Assembly (NCBI GenBank): GCA_036365455.1
Contig: JAWQUS010000023.1
Location: 5,890,001 to 5,954,000, forward strand
DNA: 64,000 nucleotides
Reading direction: 5' to 3'
Source: Macrosoma leucophasiata
Taxonomy: Eukaryota; Arthropoda; Insecta; Lepidoptera; Hedylidae
Below, one piece after another: positions 21,067 to 32,252 of this stretch; position 1 is the first letter of the stretch, and the number at the start of each line of letters is the position of its first letter. A model generated the notes under the pieces. It ran no database searches. It saw only the letters and a list, made by a program, of their open reading frames with translations, and was not told where the DNA came from. Both the position numbers and the translations under genes were made by a program.

Positions 21067-22270
21067 AGAGATGTACATTTTTATATCGAAACATCAAAAT
21101 ATTCTTTTTACTTTATATTTATCATTAAGTCGTAGAATGTAGCTGAGCTACATAAATACATTCTTGTTTTATTAATATATCTTCACGAGACCGCGCTGTG
21201 AGCTTCCTGAAAGTTAATATCACTGGCAGCTTTATTATAAGACGCTGTAAAGTGCATTCAGACTTTTTATGCCTCAAAATTCTTCTTACTATCATGAAAT
21301 TATGATATATTACATTTTAGGTAAGTAAAAATGTGTCATTAACGTATTTTAAACCAGGATATCTGGCGCTCTACACTCTCTGCCTACCCCGTTAGGGACC
21401 TGGCGTGAAGATACACATACAGATATTAAAGTATATACCTAAACACATATTTTTGTTTATTATTAAATTAAATATGTGGCCTATTTAATTTGGATATTTG
21501 TAATAATCGTTCATTCGATTATTGTATTTATTAGTTGATTTTGAAAGTTTATTTGTAGGTCTACAAAAACTTATTTTTGTTTAAATTAATCAATATAGGT
21601 TTTTGAGCCATACTAGAAGCTTCTGGATTCTAATAAATACGACTAAATATAAGACTTGCGAAACATTTATTGTTTATCAAAGTATATACCTTCCGAATAC
21701 ATGAAATTTTCCATTAGCTGAAACCATTATACAAGGCAGTTGGACTACACACCGACACTGTTGACAAGTTTGTCTTTAATATTATAATAAAAAGAAGTCC
21801 CATGATAACAGGTAACGTAGAATACTTCTGTTTCATAATTAAATTCTACGCGGACGAAGAAGCAGCTAGTTAAATTATAAAATATTAAGTTACCAAAATG
21901 TCAGAATCAGGATATCTGGCGCTCACACTCTCTGCCTACTCCGTGAGGGACTTGGCGCGAAGATACATACATATACAAAAAATATTTCAAATAATACGAG
22001 ACTACCGAAATTGTATTCAAAAAGATAAAACATTTCTGAGTAATGAAACTGGATAATGTTGGCGTAGCAATGCTACGCTGAGTGCTACGAATATGCTACG
22101 TCTGTCTATATGGTGTGCAAACAGCGCGGTAGTGTAGCAATTCAAAACTTTATCCATTAGCTAACAATAAATAAGGTGCATAACTAACGTGACCATTTTT
22201 ATTGTCTAAAAACGGGTCATTTTTTACTATACCTTCTTTAAGTATGGCCGGGTCTTCTGTCTCCAAAACC
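21067..22270. other. Intergenic with two short LINE tails
   Basis: GGATATCTGGCGCTCTACAC-type tails occur at 21358-21425 and 21906-21970. They match the 3' end of the LINE seen at 26466-26785. A motif with GCTACG repeats at 22065-22170 recurs at 16555-16680. No gene. Confidence 0.55.
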
Positions 22271-22274
22271 ATTA

Positions 22275-22704
22275 CTGGTAGTAGGGCTCCAGTGACGGAG
22301 CTCGCGGGCGTAGGCACTGCCGCATTACTTATTTAACTTGCCGTTTAATGGTAGTGCTCAGCACTATCGTGTTCCGGTCAGGTGGCAATGTACGGGCCTG
22401 TAATTTCCGGTGCAGAGGTATAACACCTTAGGCCTCAGGAGTGGTAATGCATCTGCCTTTTTGACCTTGGTCTTTGTGTGGGTCTAGGCGTAGGTACCAC
22501 CGCATTACCTAATATACTTGCCGCTAAATGGTAGTGTTCAGTCCTGTAATTTCCGGCACAGAGGCATAACACCTTAGGCCTCAGGAGTGGTAACGTATCT
22601 GCATTTTGACCTCGGTCTTTGTGTGGGTGTCTATAGGCTGCAGTCATCACTTAACATCAATGTGAACTGCATGCTTGTTTACCACTTCCATTACATAAAA
22701 AAAA
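22275..22704 (+). repeat. Two family S copies fused head to middle
   Basis: A first copy runs from CTGGTAGTAGGGCTCC to TTTGTGTGGGT at about 22485. It is followed at once by a second copy starting inside its 5' part (TAGGCGTAGGTACCACCGC) and running to the A run at 22704. The second lacks about 50 bases around GTGTTCAG/TCCTGTAATT. Confidence 0.8.
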
Positions 22705-22839
22705 GGTTGTGCATGAAATGTCTTCTAACGTACTAATAGTTGACTTTTTGTTGGACATGGAAGTAGACTAGTGCACTGCAGACTAGACACAAGCCACCTC
22801 ATAAAAAAAGCACAAAAAAACTAAAAGTTGCTTAAATAA

Positions 22840-23210
22840 TAATAATGGCAACCCTTGATACGTCCCACTGCTGGGCACGAGGCTCTCCCCTTCTCAGGAG
22901 AAGGCCTGGAGCTTACTCCAACACGCTGCTCCAATGCGGGTTGGTGGAGACAAGGGTTAGTGGCCAACCTGTTATCTTTTCAAACCGCATAAAGCCTCCG
23001 ACAAGATTTAACGACTGCTATCTATCGATAGCAACCGGGACCGACGGCTTAACGTGTCCTCCAAAGCACGGACACGCGCATTTTAATTTCTATTAATTAA
23101 CTAGCGGTCACTCATCACACACCCGACCGTGCCCGTATCGCTTAACCGAGTAGATCGCTTCCGATCTACATCAGCCGCGGGGCCATGCGCGCAAAATTGC
23201 TTATTTTACT
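22840..23210 (-). repeat. Dispersed repeat with ATT-repeat tail (family T)
   Basis: Opens AATAATAATGGCAACCC on the plus strand, which is the ATT tail in reverse, then CCCACTGCTGGGCACGAGGC and TATCTATCGATAGCAACCGG. Other copies lie at 25765-25967 (partial, same orientation) and 48480-48800 (opposite). SINE or LINE-end nature not settled. Confidence 0.7.
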
Positions 23211-23301
23211 ATAATTCTTTTACGCTCCGTCTCTGACCATGGTCTCATGAACTCTACCACCAGTAAAAAAAAGAGATACCATCACTTTGCATATTGTCGT
23301 T

Positions 23302-23309
23302 GTTCCTAT
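23302..23309 (+). repeat. 8-bp target duplication GTTCCTAT, left
   Basis: Identical eight bases at 24493-24500 on the other side of the element, the length that hAT transposases make. Confidence 0.9.
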
Positions 23310-24492
23310 TAGGGTTTTCTTAGGCCTCGGGTCCGGGTACCCGGGTATACCCGGGTATTTGATTTTTTTTGTACCCGGGTATTTTTTACTGCCAGACCCG
23401 AATACCCAGACACCTACTTTGGTTCGGGAATACATCAAAATCCTCGGCAAATTACTACAAAGCAAGGTCTAAATAAAAAACCGGTCAAATGCATGTTGGG
23501 TCGCGCGCAGTGTACGGTTCCGTATATACAGAGTAAGAGATGTAATGAAAAAAATAAATAAATATTTTCTATGGAGTTATTCGAAATTTTCGAATAAAAT
23601 ACATTTGGTCGACTATAACTCGCAAACTTGCAAGGCCAACTTTAGTGTGATAGTTTTCCTTTTAATTTCGTTATACGTCTTTTCGTTCTTGTTTACGTCG
23701 CTGGTTTTTTTGTATCGTTGGAGTTTGATTAGAAAGTTTTATTTTCATAGGTTTTGAAATACGCTAATTTCTATTATTTTCATAGAAGTGTACAAAATGT
23801 TGGTTGTTATTGTTGACAATTTTCATATTGTTCAGTGAACGCTTAGTAATTGAATTAAATGTTATTAAAACAAAAGAAAAAAATGAATCTAGTGGACCTA
23901 TAAAATTTTACTAAACATTGGTTTACTTTTCGTTGGCAAAATGGATTGATCTGTATCTGGAGTGTGGAAATATATTTAAAAAATACAGAATAAAGAATCA
24001 GTGCAGTGTGCAATATGCCCAAAATATTATCTCTTATAGGTTCTTCAACAAACGTTTTATTAAAACATTTAGATAAAGTACCTACATAAAATAAAGATAG
24101 AAAAAACAGAACTTTACGTCCGAAAAACAAGTGCCATTGACATCGTTTTCTCAACCTGAATCAGAACAAAGTTTAAGCCTAGTTCCAAAAAGACCGCGGA
24201 TAACAATTTTTTTTCTACCTTCTACTAGAATTTCCGAATTTGTTGAACGCTTGGTTGCACAAGACGGTATTTCCACTCGAACTGTTTAACTGTGTGATTG
24301 ATTGTACTTTAAGTTAAGTTGACTTATTGACATACTACACACACTCTTTCGTAATATACAACATAATTATAAGAAAATTGTATCTTTTTCGGTATTAATT
24401 GTAAATATCCGGGTACCCGGGTATATCAGGGTATATGCAAAATTAATACCCGATACCCGGGTATTAAAAATGTCGGGTATGCGAAAACCCTA
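23310..24492. mobile_element. hAT transposon, non-autonomous, 1183 bp
   Basis: Ends TAGGGTTTTC... and ...GAAAACCCTA. Inside the ends are GC-rich subterminal repeats built on TACCCGGGTA. The 8-bp direct duplications GTTCCTAT flank it. Its interior is AT-rich with remnants of a transposase N-terminus, so it once coded but does not now. It was inserted into an older foldback repeat whose right part follows. Confidence 0.9.
23930..24180 (+). pseudogene. Relic of a BED-finger hAT transposase
   Basis: A decayed reading around 23955-24035 gives SGVWKYI, then CAICPK, which fits the start of a BED zinc finger (aromatic Trp followed by C-x2-C) found at the N-terminus of hAT transposases. Stops and shifts interrupt it and no His pair can be placed with certainty. 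Confidence 0.45.
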
Positions 24493-24500
24493 GTTCCTAT

Positions 24501-24806
24501 TATACTTAGGCGTAACTCGTTTTGTGTACATTTCTTGTCCTTACATTAATTGTTTGGCATAACGTTTATTTGTTATGCTGCATTGATAGTCCTAATTTCC
24601 ATTTGGCCTGTTTTCTTTTAGTCTATTTTTACAATTTAATAATATTCTAATTGCAATTAAAATGTTAAAAATGCAACCCAATATGGATCCAGTTTTTGCT
24701 GACAGTACAACTATGACTAAAAGAAAACAGGCCAATGGAAAATGATGACAAAGAAATGTATGCAAAACGAGTTATGCCAAAGCATAATAGGAACAGCAAC
24801 AATAGT
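24501..24806. repeat. Foldback (inverted) repeat, host of the hAT
   Basis: AGGCGTAACTCGTTTTGTGT (24509 on) is answered in reverse by ACAAAACGAGTTATGCC-like bases near 24765-24782, and GGCCTGTTTTCTTTTAGTC (24606-24624) by GACTAAAAGAAAACAGGCC (24716-24734). The left arm continues left of the hAT at 23284-23301. Arms differ by an extra block in the left one. Confidence 0.75.
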
Positions 24807-25764
24807 TCTGTTGATCGTTATGGCTATAGATATTATGCGGAATAATAATATGACTCTAAATTTTATGCAAACTGACCCCAGTTCAATTAAAACTGTGTGT
24901 AGATGTTTATTTATAGGCTGCATTATTTACTTACCATCCATGTTAACTGAGTGCTTATTTGCGACTATAATTACATAAAATAACGTATATTCAATTTTGG
25001 ATGTGTAGAAAATAAACTCATGATTTATACAACAAATAAATATATTTTCCATTAAGTTCCATGTATAAATTTTAAAATTACTTTTTAAATAACATTCATG
25101 ACAACAATATCTCAATAAGTTATTTTACAATATTTTTTGGAAGTTGAAAACTTGAAATCACAATGTTTCTATATAATTTAATATATTAATTTTATTACAA
25201 TAATCCCATTCTATAATAATTCAAATTCATTAATATGTGTATATGGTATACAATACTTTTATAATTTAGTATAATTAATGTATGTACTCCTACTACGTAG
25301 TTAATTAAATTAATCTTTATTTAATCCGACTATTTTCATTATTTACATAAAAAGATGGTCGGTGCAGCGAGTTTCATTTATAATAATACAAATATTACAT
25401 ATTTACTTAATAACTACAAAAATTATATTGTTCATGCATGTGCTTACACTATTACTAAAACATTGAATAATGGTCCACATGACATTTAAACTAATAAAAC
25501 ATCATTTACAACACCATACTTAGACATACGACAAAAAATTTTATATTAATAAATGTATGAAAGTTTCTGACGTAAAGGATGGAAGGAAAAAGTTAATATT
25601 TTCTTACAATTGACTTCAATGTTCATGACTTGAATAGTTTAATTAGAACATAGAAAAGGATTCGGAAAATTCTGTTTCGAGAAAAAAACAGTGCAGAAAT
25701 TTGTCTACGATGTTTAATCTAACAATGGTAAAAAATTTAATAATACGCAATAATAATATAATAA
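24807..25764. other. AT-rich intergenic, nothing identified
   Basis: Long A/T runs, no frame with family features, no clear repeat. Confidence 0.5.
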
Positions 25765-25967
25765 TAATAATAGCAACTTTTGAGACTTCTCACTGCTAAG
25801 CACGAGTCTCTCCCCATTGTGGGGGGAAGCCTGGGCTTATTCCACCATGCTGCTCCAATGTCGGTTGGTGAAGATACGGGTTAGTAGCCAGCCCGCTGTT
25901 GGATGTTATCAAACCGCCCATAAGGCCTTCGACAAGGTTTAACGACTACTATCTATCGATAGCAAAT
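25765..25967 (-). repeat. Family T repeat, partial
   Basis: ATAATAATAATAGCAACTTT then CACTGCTAAGCACGAGTCTC, TGCTGCTCCAATG and TATCTATCGATAGCAAA. Truncated at the Clal-like ATCGAT block. Confidence 0.7.
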
Positions 25968-26390
25968 AATGTATCGTAATAAATAATAAGTTTAGTGAAT
26001 CGGCACCAGAATATCAGGTTCAAAATTGAGGGTTTGTTGATTCTGATTAGATACATGGTTCCTGCAAGAATCAGATTTTTATCTTCTAATGTGTAGGTAT
26101 TTTGGCAATTATATTTTGAGAATTGAATAATCAAAATAATAAAATTAGATTTGATTAAAACTATTTAGGAACAGTAAATTACTTACAGAGTATTCAGACA
26201 CACAATAAAGTTGCGGATTCACCGCAGCGCACGCTGTGCAAGGGCACGCAACGCATGAGTTCATTTCATGAGTTGAAAAACTCAGCAAACGTGCATTACA
26301 CGGTTAAAAGCCTATAAAAACATCTGTCAGTCATAAAATTGACAAACTATTTTAATTGACAATGTTTTTATGTTAACCGTATTTTTAGAA

Positions 26391-26960
26391 GGTGGTAAAC
26401 AAGCACGCAGTTCACATGGATGTTAAGTGATGACTGCAGCCTCTAGACATGTTAAAATGGAGATGGAATGGCATTTGAAAAAAAAATTAAAAAGGCATGC
26501 TCCGAAGGTTCGGAAGAAAGAATGACGAATGAGCGAATGACTAAACAGATATACAATGCGAATGTGGATGGCGCATAGGTCTAGGAAGACCAAGAGTGAC
26601 CTACCATGACCAAATAGGTCGAATTCTGTCTGATGGTGGTGTCAAAAGTCTTAGGAATCGGCGTGCATGTATGAAGAGAATGATGAAGGTAGATGAGGCA
26701 CGGGAGGTGTGTCAGGACCGGGATATCTGGCGCTCTACACTCTCTGCCTATCCCGTTAGGGACCTGGCGTGAAGATACATACATAAATACATTGCCATTT
26801 AGTTATTATATCTCTGTGATAGTTATAACGTTGCCACATATTACCTTCCAACCGGAACACGATAGTGCTGAACCATACCATTTGGCGGCAGATAGATTAG
26901 GTAATGCGGTGGTGCCTACGCTCTCGAGCTCCTACACTGGAACTCTACCACAAGTATAAA
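26391..26960 (-). repeat. Family S copy split by a LINE tail
   Basis: The first part (26391-26465) and last part (about 26811-26960, variant type with TCTCTGTGATAGTTAT) frame a plus-strand LINE 3' end at 26466-26785. Confidence 0.75.
26466..26785 (+). pseudogene. LINE 3' end (same family as 59391-60237)
   Basis: AAAGGCATGCTCCGAAGGTT, ACTAAACAGATATACAATGC, GACCAAATAGGTCGAATTCT and the terminal GGATATCTGGCGCTCTACAC ... GACCTGGCGTGAAGATACAT. On the other strand and longer at 59391-60237, where it encodes an RT. Only the last part of the RT and the 3' UTR are left here. Confidence 0.8.
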
Positions 26961-27415
26961 TGTTAATTATTTCCTTCCATCCATACAGTGAAATTGTATG
27001 CAAGATAATGTCTTTTGGTTCAATTTCATGTTATTACTTAATCTAAGTTCTGGACAACTGATACCTACATAATATTACGCTGCTAGATAATAAAGCGATT
27101 TTTTTAAATGCTCATATAAAACGGTTTTTGTGAGAAAACGTTTTATGGTCGACTAAATAAAAAAAAAACTTTAAATAAAATCTTAATTGTTGATGATTTT
27201 TCATTCTTACAAATTACCATCATCTGATTAAATTTAGTTGTCGCATTATCAATTTTTTAATAATAAGTAAAGAAAATAATCCTATATCGTTGAAATCTGT
27301 TGAATAAATTAAAATAAAAATATTTTTAATCGACCATAACACCATTATCTATTATATTATAGGACTAAATAAAGGTTGTGCGTTATTATTCGTTATAATA
27401 ATAATTATATTTAGG

Positions 27416-28180
27416 GGGCAGAGCAGCTTGTGGCGAGCTGTTGGTGAGTAGCGACACCACCCCCAACCATCATCTCGAGTTCCTCCGAGAGAACTGGGCT
27501 CCGCCTCGTCCGCCACACAGAGGTCCGGCCGGACAGAGCATCAAGTCTCTCACTTCTGGCTTGCCTTCATTGGCCGGTCAGAGTGGGGCGCTAGAGGTAT
27601 GGCATTTGCAGAAATTTAGATAATAGGCTGTTGTCTAAATTTCTGAAAGAGCCATACACTCGGGGGTGGAAGTGTCTAAAGGCATAATAGCGGGGAAGCC
27701 CGCTCCGAACTCGAGATTACTCGCTCGTGATGGTGAAACCGGGGCCACACCTCTCGACACCCCCAGCCTCTCTCAACAGTGTTGCCCCCCGTCGACCATC
27801 GGGTTGGCTGTTTGGGGGGCCCACCAAGGAGAGGCGAGTCACCACCTGCCTAAAGTAGGATTCGATAATGTGAGATGTTGAATATAGGCAGGTGCCGGAT
27901 CTCACTCCATAGGCCCAGCCAGCTAGTCCCCCCAGTTCACCCACATAGCCCAAAGTTTGGCAAATCACTTTTCATTACAATAGTCCCATTATATTCTGCG
28001 GGGTCTGTCTGTGCCTGTATTAACTATTGATGCAGTCAGAGAGAGGTCCCGCCGAATATAACCCATTACAAAGTAGATCAAAATTCTCGAAAGGGCCTCT
28101 ACGTGTTGGACCCCCCATGTCCCCGCGCAAGCCTGACAAAGGTCCGGGGTTCAAATTGGACCCCGTGCTGACGAGAGATT
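27416..28180. repeat. Unidentified GC-richer block, probably repeat-derived
   Basis: Base composition changes abruptly from the AT-rich flanks. The block holds no long frame with family features. AGAAATTTAGA (27610) and TCTAAATTTCT (27637) form a hairpin with a 16-base loop. It could be the 5' leader of a LINE; there is no direct proof. Confidence 0.35.
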
Positions 28181-29840
28181 ATATTTATATTTTGTCAAAA
28201 AGGGTGGCCCAAGATTGTACGAGTGTTTATGGAAAAAGAACTATCGGAAACCATTTTTAAAAGAATTTTATAGAGTAAGAAAACAGACAGATAGTAATAT
28301 TGATAAACAAAAAATGAGGATGATCGGCTGGTTTAATGTAACACTTTGTTTTCATTGTACCCTATATTGTGTTAATTTTTCCGCAGCAACAGTTTTATGT
28401 ATCTTTGTGTTAACTAACGAATAATTGTAATAAGTCTAACAATCTGTACGTTCGACATATCTTAGTGAACTTACCTAATATTTCTTATGTAAGTGAAATT
28501 TTGTTAATTCTTAATTTAAGGTTTACCAATTTCGGCGTAAATTAATGCGCGTCGTTGTCACTGCGAATTCGGTACGCATACGTATGTCTTTCGACCGACT
28601 ACGCTGGATTTATCGGCGTGTGAAGGGTCTCTAAAAGATACGGACCATCCTTGTTATAAAACCGGAACACAATGCTAGAAAATGTACACATAGTTGTATG
28701 TATATAATTGTAAATTGCACCTTATAAACAATTCTAATCTTAATATACTTTTACAGAGAGTGTAAAATAAGAACGAAAGTGTGAACTTTGAATATACAGA
28801 AAACAATTTAAAAAAGTGGACCACGTAACGCCAGTTCATGATCAATGGACTATTCTGTAACATAAAACTCACTTCGACCCTGTGAAATGAGTTCGAGGAC
28901 AGTTGTTCTCGTGAGCAGCTAACCGCAATACCACGAATGATTTAAAATCAAATGCGGCCGCTTGTACATGTGTTATAAATAAAGTGACCATTTTTGTTGT
29001 CATGCAGAACGGGACATTTAAAATGACAGAGAGGAAGAGGAGGAGGTGACAGACAGCAACAAAAAGGTTACCGCGAGGAAATAGGTTACGAAGGACCATC
29101 TATACATAAAGGGTACTTTCTATCTTTCTCCTCGTGGGTGAAAATGGAAGTATAAGCAGAAAAAACTCTCTTTGGAAAATGCAATCCCATCGATCTATAT
29201 CATTTAATTGTTTATTATAGATAAACAATAAAATGACTAATCTGTTTATTAAAAAAAAATTGAGACTTTACCTGAATATGGGATAGTTCCGTGTCCCAAA
29301 GGTTTCTTCAGCGATACCGGGATGAAGGACAGGAAAACGGAACAGTCCCGTTCGCAACGGGACCTATGGTCACATTAGTTATAAGCCGCGGTGGTACAGT
29401 CCATAGTACGGCCTCAGTCTAACAGATGCAAGCTGCCATTTACTAGAGTGAGAGTGAGAATCATTCTCACTTCGATGTAGTGCGTTTTGCCTTACAGAAT
29501 AACCTGTATACTGTTTGAGAATTCAAATATAATTGAACTTACAATTATTTACAATAAAAGAGCACACTTTTGTAACATTTGTTGCTAAATTCGCCGCATA
29601 TCAGTGTCCATTTTTGATTGCTATATTGATTTGTATTTGAAAATATATGAAATTTTATAAAATCCCTAATAATTTGGAAAATAATTGTAAATTTTAAAGT
29701 ACATTTATTTTTTTAATATACCTAACTACGGAATATCTTCTTATCTCTTAATTCATATAATACAAATAAGTACACAAACGATTATAAACATCTATAACAC
29801 GTAACATATATATGCGTTAATTAATTATACGAAAATTAAA
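28181..29840. other. Intergenic, no gene seen
   Basis: AT-rich; short frames only. A GA-rich stretch at 29020-29050. Confidence 0.45.
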
Positions 29841-30240
29841 CAGTTTTATTAGAAACAAGAATAAAGTCAGTTGTATTTTCATATAGAGTTCATATAGTGA
29901 TTTTTTTCTTTAGAAATTAAAGCAAAAACTGAAGAAAAATTGGACTTCGGGCAGGAAAATCAGTTATCAATGGATGTCGTTCACCGACCCTAAATCGATT
30001 AAAAATCAAGAAAGGGAGAGCAAATTTGACGCATTGGTGTGGGACTTCGGTAGCTTAGTGGTAAAGCGGCTGGACTGGTTATCCTGAGGTAGCAGGTTCG
30101 ATTCTTGCCCGAAGTCAAATTTTTCATTCAGTTTTTTTTCTTTAATTTTTAACGTTTTATTACAAACAAGAATAAAGTTAGTTGTATTATAAAGTATTTT
30201 TTTTCTTTATAGAAGTTTTAGAATAAAATTTATTTTAACA
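29841..30240. repeat. Direct repeats around a tRNA-like sequence
   Basis: GTTTTATTA-AAACAAGAATAAAGT and GTTGTATT occur at about 29840-29880 and again at 30150-30195, each followed by TTTTTTTCTTTA. The tRNA-like 74-mer lies between them, next to the second unit. Confidence 0.55.
30043..30116 (+). tRNA. tRNA-like sequence, clover fold, possible pseudo-tRNA
   Basis: 74 bases with perfect acceptor arms GACTTCG/CGAAGTC, D arm around GCTTAGTGGTAAAGC, T arm GCAGGTTCGATTCTTGC, and an anticodon loop CTGGTTA giving GGT (Thr) at the usual place. The anticodon stem has one T-T mismatch. It lacks a T run as pol III terminator directly after, though TTTTT follows six bases later. Related sequences sit in a duplicated repeat at 56310 and 56618, so a repeat head is at least as likely as a working tRNA. 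Confidence 0.45.
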
Positions 30241-30594
30241 TAAACATTTATGATACGGCCGCGAAGTGTGAAGAATTTGGTACATTGAACTTTTTATACT
30301 CGTACCTATCTCTGTCACTCCTGCGTAATAATCTCTCGTTTCGCTAGCACAGAGCGTTTGCTGCATCTGTGCGAGCATGACGAAAGTTGTTTAGGGGGTA
30401 CAACAGAGAGAGAGAGAGAGAGGTAATCTTTGATAAATTTCTCATTGTTCGCGATAGCACTATTGTATCAAAAGGATAGGGTAACAACACCAACTATAAT
30501 CTTACTCACATTAAATAACTGTTTTTAATTTAACAGCAATGGAGGTACGTAATAATTTTATAGAATTTAAAACATATTTACAGTATTCAACAAA

Positions 30595-30712
30595 TAATAT
30601 TGCACATCGATCTTATAATAATAATAATCGCACCTTATCTATGTGACAAATGTGACCAATACCGGATTAAGAGCGATTACGTAGGCAGTTTGCAGCAGAG
30701 ATAACCCTGTCA
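30595..30712. repeat. Part of MITE family C
   Basis: AATATTGCACATCGATCTTA and CCAATACCGGATTAAGAGCGATTACGTA resemble the elements at 45226-45425 and 47150-47400. Cut short by the RTE end that follows. Confidence 0.55.
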
Positions 30713-31020
30713 ACATCATCATTTCAGCCAAAAGACGTCCACTGCTGAACAAAGGTCTCCTCCAAAGATTGCCATAACAAACGGTCCTGGGCCGCCCACA
30801 TCCAGCGATTGCCTGCGACCTACACAAGGTCGTCGGTCCATCTTGTGAAGGGTCTGCCTACGTTTCGTTTTCCGGTACGTTTTCGCCACACCAGAACTGT
30901 TCGGCCCCAACGGCCGTCAGTTCTTCGAGCTATGTGCCCGCCCACTGCCACTTGAGTCTCGCCATTCGGTAACTTTGGTTCACATGCGGATCTCCTAATT
31001 TCGGATTTGATCTTACGATA
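30713..31020 (-). pseudogene. RTE-type LINE, 3' end
   Basis: Reverse complement reads as the last part of the same RTE family as 20310-21066: block GTCCAGCGAT..., CAGTGGACGTCTTTTGGCTG and ATGATGATG tail (at 30713 on the plus strand CATCATCATTTCAGCC). Frames are interrupted. Confidence 0.8.
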
Positions 31021-31031
31021 ACCCTCTACGG

Positions 31032-31319
31032 ATTTTTTTGTATGTTATGTCAGTGGCAAACAAGCATGCAGTTCATATTGATGTTAAGTGAAGACTGCAG
31101 CCTAAAGACACCCACACAAAGACCAAGGTCGAAATGCAGATGCGTTACCACTCCTCAGGATGAAGGTGTTATGCCTCTGTGCCGGAAATTACAAGGCCGT
31201 ACATTACCACCTGACCGGAACAAGATAGTGCTGAACACTACCATTTAGCGGCAAGTATATAAGGTAACGCGGTGGTGCCTACGCCCGCGAGCTCCGTCAC
31301 TGGAGCTCTACCACCAGTA
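31032..31319 (-). repeat. Family S copy, full length
   Basis: T run, ATGTTATGTCAGTGGC start; ends GGAGCTCTACCACCAGTA. Confidence 0.85.
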
Positions 31320-31607
31320 ATAGCCGATAGTCTCTTTCCTAGGCTCGATATGGAATATTTCTTGCTACACACTGTAGTAATATAAAACTAGCAATGCAGT
31401 TACAAAGTAATTAACATGGATCAGGACTTAAAGTCCAAAAAATATTTTCTTATGCACCTTACATAATGTTGACGTTAATTAATGATTAACAAGAAAATAT
31501 TTAAAGAGGAACATTATTTGCATATATTGAGTCGGTTTGACAAAAATTAAGAGTACCTACATAAAGTTTGTTAGTTTTTGGCAACAACTTCGATCGGATT
31601 GTATAAA

Positions 31608-31866
31608 AAACTAGCTGACCCGGCAAACTTCGTATTGCCTCAGAATGAAATAATGTGTCAAAGGTTTGATAGATACGGACTATTTGTATGGAAAAATGAA
31701 ATTGTGGTTTTACTATTACTATTTCCCCTCAATTTCTTCATATTTTCTTACCTTTTAAACCTCCCCTGGACTTTCGAAAATCATTCAAAACCAAAATTAG
31801 TCAAATCGGTCTAGCCGTTCTCGAGTTTTAGCGAGACTAACGAACAGCAATTGATTTTTATATACA
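31608..31866 (+). repeat. LINE 3' fragment hosting the LTR element
   Basis: AACTAGCTGACCCGGCAAAC at the start and AGCCGTTCTCGAGTTTTAGC near the end, a 3'-end type widespread in Lepidoptera. A related piece lies at 42838-42948. The LTR element entered just after TATACA. Confidence 0.7.
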
Positions 31867-32227
31867 TGTAAAGAAATACTATTTCTTTCTTCGCACTCTG
31901 TGTGTTTACTTACCATGAAGTTTGGTTATAGTTTTTAACTTTTTAATTGTCTGATTTTAAAGAAGAAACGAATTCAGAATGTCAGATGACAGATTTAAAT
32001 ATGAGTTGATTGACAATTGGATAATCAATGAAAATTTTAATATTATATTATTTTATGTTTTAAAAGTGAAAGAATAAACTTTCATTGTCGTTTCTTCTTT
32101 ACAGGTTTGAGTTCATATTGTTTTATATTACCTAAATAAAATAGTCTCTGTATAAAAAAAACTAACAATAAATCTTCTTTACAGCAACACAAGGTTTATT
32201 TCTTTCATGTAGTAAAACAGTCTTATA
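31867..32227 (+). repeat. 5' LTR of the self-priming element
   Basis: 361 bp. Contains a TATA-like TTTTAAAAG (32058-32066) and, 26 bases on, an initiator-like TTCATTG whose A (32084) is the predicted transcript start. The end of the LTR is set by the 3' copy; two or three bases of uncertainty come from a TATA overlap with the target duplication. Confidence 0.9.
32058..32093 (+). promoter_or_regulatory. Predicted LTR promoter and transcript start
   Basis: TTTTAAAAG, then TTCATTGTCGTTT. If transcription starts at A 32084, the RNA begins ATTGTCGTTT, the exact complement of the ten bases after the LTR. Same arrangement in the 3' LTR and, diverged, in the solo LTR. Inference from motif spacing only. 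Confidence 0.5.
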
Positions 32228-32237
32228 AAACGACAAT
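32228..32237 (+). other. Predicted self-primer binding site AAACGACAAT
   Basis: Ten bases abutting the LTR, perfectly complementary to ATTGTCGTTT at 32084-32093. In Tf1 of fission yeast the primer is the first 11 bases of the element's own RNA, folded back onto such a site. No tRNA 3' end (which would give TGG) fits here. Confidence 0.6.
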
Positions 32238-32252
32238 TTTGTTTATAAAAAG

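Noticed and set aside
30043..30116. A functional tRNA-Thr gene
   Set aside because: Anticodon stem mismatch, repeat-like flanks and relatives with another anticodon make a tRNA-derived repeat more likely; kept as tRNA-like only.
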